This document shows, piece after piece, positions 1-10,530 of a stretch of 64,000 nucleotides of DNA; position 1 is the stretch's first letter; each line of letters opens with the position of its first letter. A program made the translations under genes and the position numbers. The notes below the pieces were generated by a model, which did no database searches, had not been told where the DNA came from, and saw only the letters and a list, made by a program, of their open reading frames with translations. The stretch comes from Topomyia yanbarensis (lineage: Eukaryota > Arthropoda > Insecta > Diptera > Culicidae), in the NCBI RefSeq assembly GCF_030247195.1, contig NC_080671.1, positions 30,001,543 through 30,065,542 on the forward strand, read 5' to 3'.

Positions 1-596
1 AGATTCCCTTAAAATCGTCTGTTCGAGAAATTATTCTGGGTCACAAAGCATGTTCAATGTGTCACTTGCTTTCTACTGAAATACCGCGTTTTGTGCGCTT
101 TTGATTCAATTGTTTTTAGCGATGATACATGCTTCGAATTCAAAACAATTATGTACTAAATCGGTGTACGATCTTTTATAGATAAAGATTAAACAGCAAA
201 CGAGACGCCACAAACTAATTATGTAGGTACACAGCGATTAATAGAAATCAATCAGAACCTTGCTTATGAAACATTCTCAAAAAATATGTAAATTGCTTTA
301 ATTATTTTTTTTTACTTGTTTCAATAAAGTGTTACACAGAAAAAACTAAACTGATCACCTTGTTGATCACTTCTAAAATATTAGCTTATTGAAGAAGGGA
401 AATGGAAATATCTTTTTATCAAAACAGTTTCTGGTCGAATAGGTAGGGACGTGCCCCTCACTGGAGCCACCAGTTTGAATATTATCCCTTAAAGGCTCCC
501 TTCATCGATTTTATCAAATTTTGTAAAATTTGTCTCAAAGCTACAATACGTTACTGAAATAATTTCGAGACGACTTTCGCAATCTTGTTTTAAAAC
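1..596. other. AT-rich stretch, no gene seen
   Basis: I see no coding frame of note, no RNA gene and no clear terminal repeat here. The sequence is AT-rich with ordinary poly-T runs. Confidence 0.5.
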
Positions 597-1330
597 AAAA
601 ATTGTTCCATTCTCATTTGTCCAAACTACGATTCCATGGCTCATTATGTTCAATACAATGGTGGAAATGTATATTACATGTTCAGTACGATTTGCACATA
701 GTACTTACAATGGATCGACAGCCACGATTTTGAGATACTATGTTTCGACACTGAAACATCGCTTGAAACCAGCGGCGAATCAAGGAGGAAGATCCGTTAA
801 AAATTTTTAAACTAGTTATAATTTTAAAGTAGCAACCCCTTACTGCATACTCCTACTCAATGTTCCTTGGCCGGGATAAGGTTGACGATTTTTAGAGCGG
901 TTGCATAACCTTTCTATATGAGAAAGGCAAAAATGTGCCAAAGTCAAAAAATTCAATTTTCGGAATTACATCAAAACTTAACGTTTAATGCATTTTGAAG
1001 TCATTTGGCATCCAAAATACAAATTCGATTTTGAAATTTTCACTTACTACCCCCTTTGAGAATTTTTCATTTCAGTTTATATGGGAATTTGCTATGTGGT
1101 CGCACTCTTCAACCCGTAACTCTGGAACCAGAGATCAAATCAACAAAAAAAATCAGTAGTAGCCGATGGGAAGGTTGTACCTTTCATTTGAGACTAAGTT
1201 TGTGCAAATCAGTCCAGCCATCTCTGCGAAACAGTGCTGACATTTTTTTCCACATACACACATACACACCGGACATTTTCCGATCTCGACGAACTGAGTA
1301 GAATGGCATATGACACAAAAATTGAAAATT
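597..1330 (+). repeat. Mosquito interspersed repeat, family 1, copy A
   Basis: This aligns by eye with 25368-26152 over most of its length, sharing 'GATTCCATGGCT', 'ACAATGGATCGACAGCCACGAT', 'TGAAACATCGCTTGAAACCAGCGGCG', 'CCTTTCTATATGAGAAAGGCAAA' and 'CCTTTCATTTGAGACTAA' segments. It ends in a short (CA)n-like run followed by 'GACGAACTGAGT'. A third copy lies reversed at 50150-50695. No protein is encoded. The superfamily is unknown to me. Confidence 0.75.
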
Positions 1331-3079
1331 TCAACTACTTTTATGAAAATTTTCCAAACGTGCTAATCTAAAAGAAACTGACATTCAATAAAAAAAAACA
1401 AAGCGCGCCCAAATTTCGACTAGTAAAAACAAACCACATTTTCAGTCAAAATTTCCGTGCATCATCTTTCCGTGTAAACTCCGATCGAGCCCGTACAGCG
1501 GAAGAGGCATTCTCCCGGTACAGCCGACAGAACCCAGAAGCACCAGAAAACGTGACATCAAACTGTCACTGCACTGCCCCCAAACCAGCAGCAGCGATCT
1601 TGGCACGAAACGTGATGAACGTCTGTCTCTTCGCCTTCGCTCTTCTAAAAAACCCTTTCGGTACACTCTGGTGACGACCGGGGTATTATTTATAGCGATA
1701 CGGTACTCAACTGGCTGCCGTTGCAGTTCGTTGTGATGCAGTTTCATATGCGCTTATAAATATTCGTTTGCGCAATTATATCTCATTTTGCCGACCATTA
1801 CGAAAGGGTTGGTTGGTGTGGTGTTTTTTGTTTTATTTGTGCTAATTCGGCCTGGATAGTGGTCGGTTCTTTCCGATGGGGATGATCATATTTTTGTAAT
1901 GTGCGAATAGTTGAAATTAGTTTTATAGGAAGGTTAGCTTCGTGCTTTTCTACTGCAATTAAATAATTTTAATTTAGTTTAATAATAATATTTAGATTAG
2001 ATTGTGAATGAAAAAATCTACAACACATTTTTAAACTCAATTGCAATTCCACACTAAACATCCCTAAATGGACAACGATCATGTTAGCCATGCTGTTTGG
2101 TTTTCCATTTGTGCCGTCGTCGGTCGGTCGGTCGGTTGCTTCTAGGTAGCCGCGCATATATGCAGCTGCAGTAAGATGTCTGTGTTTAGCAAGGAAAACT
2201 CGAACGAAGTTCTCTCGGAATAAACGTAACTCGGAGACAACAGGCGCATAATTAATATTCAATAAAGGAGGAAAAAAAAGTTGCCGCCACTGTTGCTTGG
2301 TCGGCCTATAAATAGGAACAGGACAGGAGCCGGCGTGGTTGACATTCATCGTCGCCGTCGTCATCATATTGCTGCGAAGGGCGGTTCCTGAGTGCCGCTT
2401 TGCGGTTCTAATGTATTCATTCGGTTGGTATGTAGCAATCATAAAGAAAAAAAGCTGCTTGTTTTGATTCAAGTTTGCTCGGGTAAAAACCGGCAGCTTC
2501 GTTCTGTATCAATTAAAATGAGAAATATCTTGTAAAAGTAATTGAATTAATGACAGGTTATGGCATTGGCCAATTAGGACTGAATTGAAGAGATCGGTTC
2601 CATATTTGCCCAGCGATATGCTGGGTGCCAAGTGCATCAGATATTGATGCGCTTGGTTTCTTTAACCTTCCGGCGCTAAACACCGAAGATCTAAATATAC
2701 AAACTAAAGCTCCAAAGATATGTTTGGCCTACGATGACATTTAGGAGCGTTCGAGCCACGACTTGGATGGATTTTTAGTAGCTACGGGCACACTATTGTC
2801 CTATATTTTAAGAATCAGTTGCAAAGCCTTTGGAAACAGAAGGTCAATAGTTGACATTTCCAAACGACCTAATCACTAGAATGATAGATATTCGTTTAGC
2901 CTAGATTTCCTTCAATCTTATCACACTCATAAGAAATTGCCCTGGTCTTGCGGTCCAGAGGGTAAGGCGATGGGGTAATAAGCCGCTACTCATATATTCG
3001 AGTTGCAGCCATTAGGGGTCAGTTGGATCGTAACACGAGCCATGCAATTGCCACGTACACTAGGAATCGACTGCGAAGT
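1331..3079. other. No gene recognised; locally GC-richer, TATA-like site
   Basis: Positions 1440-2490 are less AT-rich than the surroundings and show no obvious TE. A TATAAAT sits at 1755-1761 and a (CGGT)n-like run near 2120-2140. The open frames here (for example 1969-2472, minus) have no recognisable domain and look like chance. The stretch could be regulatory or 5' UTR DNA of a gene outside the window; that is only inference. Confidence 0.35.
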
Positions 3080-3976
3080 CTATCGAAACAGATGGTCAAG
3101 CAGAATATGCTTTGCTTTTTTTAAAATGAAGCGTATATGTGGTGCTACTCCGATATTGACAAGAATCAATCGAGATTGCCATATGTTATTTGGAGTAATA
3201 TGCTTGGGAACAACATGTTGATATACATAGGCATAAGAGTGCCATATGAACTTGAACTTTGTTGATTTTGAGAATTTTCGTATCATCCGCATAAAAGAAT
3301 GGCAATCCGATGGAAGCAGCAAAGAGACATCGTTTATAAATAGCGAGAACAACAACGGGCCGAGGTTACTACCTTGTGGAACTCCGAACCGGTTTAAGAA
3401 CAATTCCGATGCTCTCGGACCTTTTTGAACCCGCACAGAACGGTTCGTCAAGTATGACCTGAACCAAGCTACAGCCATTGCTGAGAAGCCAAGTAATTCA
3501 AATTTCTTAAGATGAATCCACGCGGTCGAATGCTGCTTGAGATCCATGTATGCCGCATCGATTTGTCATCCGAAATCCATGTTTCGTAGGCAGTTCGTGG
3601 TAAACTGCATAAGATCAGTAGATATGGAGCGATAGCAAAAAAAAAATCCTGCTATTCATTGCCTATGCAACTCTTGCAGCAGGCGAACAGAATGTCGTTT
3701 ACGATTATTTCGAACAGCTTTGAGCAGGTGCATAGATAAGTAATTCATCGGCAATTGAAAAGATTTCGTTTAAAATCTGGAAACAAGTGGAAAAACTTCC
3801 AGCGTATAGGGAACTCACTTTGTAGAACCGAGAGATTAAACAGCCTGGCCATCGGGTTACAAAGAGCGACTGCACAACGCTTTAGAACAGACGACGAAAT
3901 ACCGTCAGAACCAGCAAGAAGCTTTACTTTTTGCATGGCAGCTAGTACCATGCGGTCTGTTATAGACGCGGAATAG
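3080..3976 (-). pseudogene. CR1/Jockey-like LINE reverse transcriptase relic
   Basis: Read on the minus strand from about 3976 down to 3080, the translation runs through RT blocks in the right order. These are 'GSDGISSSVLKRC' with 'ARLFNLSV' and 'FPIRWK' (3745-3951), a 'LFACCKS'-like stretch in another frame near 3640-3700, a degraded 'DLKAAFD' block near 3530, then 'GFSAMAVAWFRSYLTNRSV' and 'GVPQGSNLGPLLFSLFIND' (3080-3547). The catalytic 'ADD' block is replaced by 'SFMRMIRKF'. Several frameshifts and a missing N-terminal endonuclease make it a dead, 5'-truncated copy. The PQGSNLGPLLF signature is typical of the CR1/Jockey group of non-LTR elements; the exact clade is uncertain. It ends back-to-back with the plus-strand LINE relic starting near 4020. 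Confidence 0.8.
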
Positions 3977-5094
3977 CGAAATAAAATACATCACATTGTA
4001 CCCCGTACATTGCTTCTTTTGTCTGGATCGAAGTGGCAGAATCTATCTTGGGAGTATTCCTAGCTGTTGAAGGTGCTTTTGACAATGTGTCCTTCTAGTC
4101 TTTTCTGGAAGCGACGTTCGGTCATGGGGCATCTGCATGTATCTCGGTATGCTTAGTAACCGCATTCTTTGCTTGTCACTGAGATAGGCAGAGATGCGGA
4201 AGTTGAGTATTTGCGGTTGTCCTCAGGGTAACGTTCTGTCACCTTTGTTATTAAACCTATTTCTCGACGGCTTGTTGAAGAAACTCAATGAGTTTAGATT
4301 TCCAACCTACGGGTTTGCTGACGATTACCAAATACTAATTATTGGACTTTGCATCGGAACAATCCCAAGCATTAAGCATTAAGAGCTGTTGAACAGTGCT
4401 GTCGACAAGTTAAATTATCAGTTCTTTGATTCTGAGCTACTGTGTGCTACTACTGCCTTGAAGCCCTTCTAAATATCAAACCATTATACATACAACTCAA
4501 ACATAAAGCACTATTATGTGCATACAAACTGCAGGTTATTGACTTTTTTGACAACACAACACAGTTGTAATGTGTATAGACAACATACAGATAACGCGAT
4601 ATTTACAATTCGCCACCTGATTTAACCTCATTTGACAAAAATTCCGCCCGATTTAACCTCAATCTCGCACTAATACAACTGCACATGGATTAGTCAATTG
4701 GGTTTTGGAACAGTAATCATGTTGATCCTGCTATCAGTCATAAACGATTGTGGTCACAAATGGTGACATGGGGTGAAGATATTCTTACTCCAAGCGATAT
4801 TACACTTACGAATAGTTTTTCTTAGAGGACATTCCATGTCAAGATTCCCTTTCGAGAGGAGTGGTTGTGTGCCTATATGGAAAGACAACAACAAACGCAA
4901 GTGGTCTATTACACTGGCGGTTCTCTAATGGAGGGACGTGCTGGTCTTGGTGTCTACTAGGGTTGGGAAAACCTATGCAATTTAAAAACCGGTATTTTCG
5001 GTATTGGAAACGAAAAAACCGATAACTAGAAAGAAGATAAGAATAAAAAGTGGTATTTACAATGCAGTCATTTTTACCTTGGTTTAGTGCCAAT

Positions 5095-5650
5095 CAGGGA
5101 TGCCAAAGGTACTGGTAAACTACATTTTTTTCGGCACATTTGCACAAGCCGTACAGCCCGCTACAGCGACGCATCACTACAGCTCTTGCCAGAACGGTAG
5201 CCAAACCGAGTACATTTTCCCGTACAGCAGTAGAATACATTTTTGTTTTGCTGCTGTACTCCGACTGCTCGGTGAGAGTGTAGCGTAGTAAAGTTTGTTC
5301 TCTCGCTTTGTACACTTTTCTCTGCATAGTCAAAGGGAGAGGCCCGCACACGAAAGCGTTAATGCCGGTCGTGGCATAAACGAACCGCATTCAATGTTGT
5401 CGTTTGTGATTGAAAATATTGAATAGATTAAAAATATTAAAAAGTGTAAAATAAGAAAAGAGAAGCTGTACCGCTCGCGTTTGGTGGCTGTACTGGGGGC
5501 AGTATTTTTTGTCATGTTACTACTTTGCTTATAGACTGCCGTACATCGCTGGGCGTCCTGCAATAGCGAACGACAGTAGCGTTGAAAGAGAAATGAGAAT
5601 GTAGGCAAAAAAATTACAGCCGCAGAAAAGGTAGGCATTTTGCATCCCTG
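5095..5650. mobile_element. hAT-type MITE nested in the hAT element
   Basis: The 556 bp segment starts CAGGGATGC and ends GCATCCCTG (9 bp inverted ends). It is bordered by GTGCCAAT (5087-5094) and GTGCCAAG (5651-5658), an 8 bp duplication with one mismatch. It encodes no transposase. Open frames inside have no recognisable domain. Confidence 0.8.
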
Positions 5651-6232
5651 GTGCCAAGTCATACTTTACTAACGGAATAATCGTTCAGCACACGTTACTC
5701 TGGTATCCCTGATGCATTTCGGTAGCTTGTTTTTGCATAGTAGCCTAAAAAGTGGGAATATCGGCATGTTTTCAAACTCGCTTATTGGACCAAAAGGCAT
5801 GGATGCTGGCTAGCTGCACTCCGCGTTCCGAGATTTGACAAACGCGTGCCTCGGACCTGAAGTTTCGGTTTACAGCTTATCTAAATGCTTCAATATGGAC
5901 TGAAGGTATTGTGCAACAGAAGTTTAAACAGTTCTAGATTTGCTATGCGTCAGATTTATCCAAGTCAAATTTGTCACCGCTCCCCAAAAGGTCATTTGAA
6001 CAGCCATACTATATTTATAAAACTGCTTTAACATCAATACCACCTCGTCCTAAAAACCAGCGATTGTTTGCTACCCTTTTCAATTTATTTTTAACGTAAC
6101 CTGTTGCAATCTCGATGGAATTCAGTTGAAAAAAAATCAGTGTTGGGCCTTTTCTTCATTAACACTGTAAAATCTTAGCTTTATAGATTTTCACAATAGA
6201 GGACAAAAATTTAATAAAAAATGAAGTATGTG

Positions 6233-6409
6233 AGAAAGGGACGGGCATAGCGTTGTTGATAAATCGATTGCCTTATACGCAGCTCAACTAGGTTCGATTC
6301 CCAACCCCGCACATAGGGTTAACGATTTTTCCAAAAGAGACTTCTCTAACCCGAAAAAGGCAAACGACTCTAAGGTTAAAACCTCTATAATTAAAAATAA
6401 AATTAAAAA
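6233..6409 (+). mobile_element. Feilai-like tRNA-derived SINE
   Basis: A pol III promoter layout is visible: an A-box-like TAGCGTTGTTGATAA at 6248 and a perfect B box GGTTCGATTCC at 6291-6301. The body reads 'CCCGCACATAGGGTTA' and 'TTCTCTAACCCGAAAAAGG', and the tail is A-rich (about 6385-6409). The 9 bp direct repeats AAGTATGTG at 6224-6232 and 6410-6418 mark the insertion. The sequence matches my memory of Feilai SINEs of Aedes mosquitoes. It sits inside the hAT element, so it is younger than that insertion. Confidence 0.85.
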
Positions 6410-7179
6410 AAGTATGTGTGAATTTGGAATTGATAGATTTTGTCTAGCAGATTTACTTATTCCAGTAAAATTTGATGTGCATTGTTTCACATGAAGGTGA
6501 TTTGGGATGCTATATCGTGCTCCATTCTACCGCTTATACAGTATCCTAAAACAGGCGAGCTTACTGGAAATGGAATCTTAATATTTTTAGAACATTACCA
6601 AGTGAAAAGATCTTAAAGTGTTCCGAAAGCTTCAAAGTTTTAAATAGTTCGTCGTAACAAAAATACCGCAAATACCGGTTTTTTGTTCTTAAAAAAACCG
6701 GTATTTCGGTATTAGATATTTGGACGGTTTACCGGTAACGGTAAAACCGGTACTCCCAACCCTAGTGTCTACTGTCGTCAAATAACATTGGAACAATCTC
6801 ACTCACTAGGTAGATACTGTACTGTATTCCAAGCAGAAATCTTTGCAATTATGTGCGGGGTACAATCAACAGAGCTTGTTCGGCAAAGTTATAAACTTCT
6901 GCTCCGATAGTCAGTATTACTGGAAATGAATGGGCTGACGAATTGGCCAGGGTAGATGCAGCGATTGACTTCGTTGGTCCGCTCTACCAAGTTGGATACG
7001 AGAAAAAATACGGTCCCGGGCTTCGTCCGAGCACCGCAATTATTGCAGAAATCTGCAAACGTGTTGCCAAATAAAAGCGTTCCTAGAGCAAACGTGCCCA
7101 TTGATTCCTACATTTTTCGAAACTCTACTCTGAGCCAATATATTCAGATTCCTGATAAATTCCGGCGAAGCCTGCAAAT

Positions 7180-10100
7180 CTGATGGATGGAGGCAGTGAA
7201 ATCAATTCCTTGAAACTCGTTTGCATGAAGCCTTCCACCCACCAATCGCTCAAACTGCAACTAGCACGTCATCCGCTGTTGTACCTTCTGGTCCCCATTC
7301 ACTATCCCAATCACTGGTTTCCCATCTCTACCTGATAAATGATCTTGTCGATACTAACATCCTCCTGCTGACAGTTACAATCAACATTCAGGACAAGCAT
7401 GCGAGGACCCTCGCTTGTAGAGGATTTCCGCTTACGTGGACCTTGAATTTAATGGAATTTCTGGAACCTTTGGCCATGCCAGTAAGGGAGCATCAATGAC
7501 GTTTACATCTCGCAGCTGGGAGTACCAAAACGTTATTCTGTGCGTAGTTTTAAATCACGTCCGTGCTACCAATCGGCATACTGCTGATGGGAACGAGCTC
7601 TTTTTCAACTTACTCGAACCAGGAACTATCAAGATCTTACTACAGAACCGGTTGCCTGTCCTTCAAAATACCAAACTAGGATGGGTGGTTTCAGGTGGAT
7701 ATGAATGTCCCAAACAATCGGAAGAATCGAGCTTACCATTATACCTACTGGCTTCTTGTGATGACCTTCTATCGAAACAGTTACAACAATTCTGGGAGCT
7801 CCAAGTGTACGCTAACACTAAACCGTACTTCAGTAACCAAGAAACACAGTGTGAGGATCACTTTCTGAAGTACACTATTCGCAACGAGTTTGGACATTTC
7901 GTAGCGCGTCTTCCATTCCAAAAAAATCCCACCATCTTGGGCGACTCTAGAGAAATAGAACTACTCCACCTTGAGCGGAAAGTGGACAAAAATCCGCAGC
8001 TTTTGGAGCAAAATCATGCCTTTTTACGCGAATACGTCGAACTAGGGCATATGTTGTTGGCTGCTTCATCGGTTGCAAGACGTCCTATCTTTCTTCCCCA
8101 CCACTGCATCGTCAAGGAAGCTAGCACAACCACGAAAAGCCGTGTGGTTTTGGGCGCATTTGCTAAAACTACTAGGCGGAAGCATTTTAACGATCTTCTT
8201 ATGGCGGGACCAGTTCTGTAGGATTCATTGATCACCATTCGACTTCGCTTTCCTACAATCGTTTTGAACGGAGACATCAAAAAATGTATCGCGTGGTGCT
8301 GCTACATGAAGACGATCGCGACTACCACAAGATTCTCTGGCGATAGTCTAAGGGTGAACCCATGAACGAGTATCGACTGAACACCGCGACACTAAGAGAG
8401 CATCATACATGGCTACGAAATGTGTGCGAAAGTTGTTACCGTCCTTCCGAAAGCAATACCCTCAAGTGGTGGAGAACCAAGAGAACGTTCATCGATGATC
8501 TTCTCTTCGGTGAAGCCAATCGCCTACGCAGTCAGCTGTCGAATATTTTCGATCTTAGCGGTTTTCATCTACGAAAATGGGCGTCTAACGATGCCGTTGT
8601 ACGAAGGTCTTCCAGACACAGATCTTGAAATCGACAACTCCAATACTATCAAGGCCTTTGGCATTCGCTGGCAGCCATGCAGAGACGAGTTTCATTTCAG
8701 CTATCAACCATCGCAGATCCTTCAGCCCACAAAACGATCTACACTGTCGCAAATTGCCAGCTTATTCGATCCTCTAGTACTGGGAGCTGAAGGTGGCCTG
8801 GGATGCCACTCCCCTCGGTGAGTTTGTACAAGATTCCTTTATTTTTGTGCAAAATCTCTCGCATCTCTACTCTTTCCAGATTCTTCAAAGAGTAATTGGA
8901 GCTCAGAGGACAACGCATTTGTTCCCGCACGGGTACCGTGGTGCTTCCGACCGGGCTATGGGTACGTGCGTATACATTCCAACGACATTACCACGACTAG
9001 AATTGGCCGCTACCAGCAATCTCGCATGACTAATAAAAATGTGACAAGCGCCATCGATCAACTCTTGTTCTAAATACAAGTTTGAACCGATTTCCAGGTT
9101 ACACTGGCCTGGATCAATGAAGGTGCATCCAGAGGGAAGCCCTTGTTTCCAACCGAGTATCAGAGCTTTGCAACATATTTACCAGCAATCAACTGGGGTC
9201 ATGTCAACACACATCTCAACCCTGCAGACTTGATCTCACGTGAGATTATGCCGGAATAGCTGAAGGACGTCTTGGAATTCTAAATGAGGGCATAACACGG
9301 TTAACAAGCAACTGAGCACATCTCAATGGCAACAAATCAACAGAGATCAGAAAGCAACCGCAGTGTCACTTGTCGTCGTCTATAAGAATACCTTTCTGGG
9401 CGATATGAACGCTAACCTGAAGAGATGGCGGTTTTAGTTACGGATTTCATACGACAATAACTGTATCTCTTCCAACGCCAACGTTTCGCCTTCGTCTACA
9501 TGGCAAAAACGGTAACCCTGAAGATGAAGGCGTAGACCTTCGAAACGTTGCCTCTTCATATTGAAAACCACCTCTTCATATTAAAAACAAAATGGTCGTT
9601 CTTCCTATCTTAGCATGGAGTTGGATCGAGCCCTGGAAGTCTATCTAAAGCACGTTTAACAGGCAACACTATCACGATTAACTTCAATGTTTGCATCAAC
9701 ACAAACGCGTAAAACGTCAAAGTACAAAGTTTCTACTTAAACCGTTCCTGAACGATAGGGAATTTCTCAGGGTGAGCGGTAGGATTGAGTTACCTGATCT
9801 ACAATATGACACAAAGCATGCACTGTTACTACCACGTCACTCCATCCTAACCTTTTTCGTATTACATCGTGATCATATCATGCATGATCATCTATCGTCA
9901 GTCCATTGTCTGCGCTCGGGCAAAGCCGACCCTAATCTACCAGCAAACGGGTCAGCTGCCTGTAGATCGCATTCAGCCACGTCCACCCTTTCTGGTTATC
10001 GGCGCTGATAATGCTGGTCCAGTGAGCATTGTTGGGCGCAGATCACGTGGTGCGGGGACGAGCAAATAATACATTTCCCTATTCGTCTGCCTCTCAACAA

Positions 10101-10530
10101 AGGCTGTTCATCTGGAAGCAGTATCGGAACTCAGCACTTCCGAAATCTTGGCAGCTTTCACTCGGTTCTCCGGTCACTACGGACTTCCAGCGAAAATGTT
10201 TTCAGACAACACAACAAATTTTAGAGCTGCCTCCAAGCAACTCCAAGTGCTCTACCGTCCCATAAATTCCACAAACCACAACCAACAGGTCGCCAGCTTC
10301 CTGGCAGATAAAGGTATAGTATGGAACTTCATACCCGCTCGGTCACCACACCACTGGGAGTCTGCGATAAAAGATCTTCTCGAGAAAAACGCAGGCAATC
10401 AACACTCCAAGACAATGACACCGATCTCCAATGATGCTCACGATCCTCAGCCATTGACAACTGCACTTTTCCTAATCGGAAGAGCGCTCATGACAGTTTC
10501 GGAAATTAACACGCTGCACAGTGTCGCCTA
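7180..10530 (+). pseudogene. Decayed BEL/Pao retrotransposon polyprotein
   Basis: The translation follows the pol order of the intact element at 36957-42206, but in several frames. The long frame 7436-8221 contains 'LPVLQNTKLGWVVSGG', 'CEDHF', 'LPFQKNPTILGDSRE', 'LPHHCIVKEASTTTKSRVV' and 'LMAGPVL', which is the protease-to-RT region. 'TFIDDLLFGEANRLRSQL' near 8490-8540 replaces the RT active site YVDD, and 'LRKWASND' follows. 'STLSQIASLFDPLVLG' lies near 8740. RNase H pieces are 'LPRLELAA' near 8985 and 'WGHVNTHLNPADLISRE' near 9195. Integrase pieces are 'REFLRVSGRIELPDLQYD' (9750-9810), 'FSDNTTNFRAA' (10200) and 'WESAIKDLLEKN' (10357). The C-terminal block 'LTTALFLIGRAL' is near 10455. Frameshifts and stops are frequent, most of gag is not recognisable, and I found no LTRs. 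Confidence 0.85.
9479..9550. repeat. Hairpin repeat in the BEL/Pao relic
   Basis: CAACGTTTCGCCTTCGTCTAC (9479-9499) is complementary, with a small gap, to GTAGACCTTCGAAACGTTG (9532-9550). The second arm and its leader 'CTGAAGATGA' recur near 46266-46297. A short duplicated unit 'CCTCTTCATATT' follows at 9551-9590. Confidence 0.55.

Larger units (their letters stand above)
4958..6764. mobile_element. Non-autonomous hAT-type transposon inside the LINE relic
   Basis: The ends are 11 bp inverted repeats, TAGGGTTGGGA at 4958 and its complement ending at 6764. They are flanked by a perfect 8 bp target-site duplication, GTGTCTAC, at 4950-4957 and 6765-6772. An 8 bp duplication and TAGGG-type ends are hallmarks of the hAT superfamily. 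Subterminal ACCGGTATTT motifs recur near both ends (around 4986-5030 and 6666-6755), as expected for transposase-binding sites. No transposase frame is present. It was later invaded by the MITE at 5095-5650 and the SINE at 6233-6409. Confidence 0.9.
4020..7175 (+). pseudogene. LOA/R1-like LINE relic (RT + RNase H), split by a hAT insertion
   Basis: Remnant of a non-LTR retrotransposon pol. At 4060-4110 the translation gives 'LAVEGAFDNVSF' (RT catalytic block A). At 4194-4370 it gives 'CGCPQGNVLSPLLLNLFLDGLL' style blocks followed by 'YGFADDYQILI', where FADD is the RT active site. At 4900-4957 the start of an RNase H ('YTGGSLMEGRAGLGV', with the usual catalytic D of TDGS changed to G) is cut by the hAT element at 4958-6764. 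It resumes at 6766 with 'HSLGRYCTVFQAEIFAI', then 'NFCSDSQ' near 6897 and 'NEWADELARVDAAIDFVGP' near 6925-6985. Stops and frameshifts are present throughout. An RNase H after this type of RT fits LOA- or R1-group elements (Lian of Aedes is LOA), but the clade call is inference. No endonuclease half is visible. Confidence 0.8.

Noticed and set aside
1969..2472. 167-residue minus-strand frame as a host gene
   Set aside because: No recognisable domain, low-complexity residues and no splice or promoter context; probably chance.
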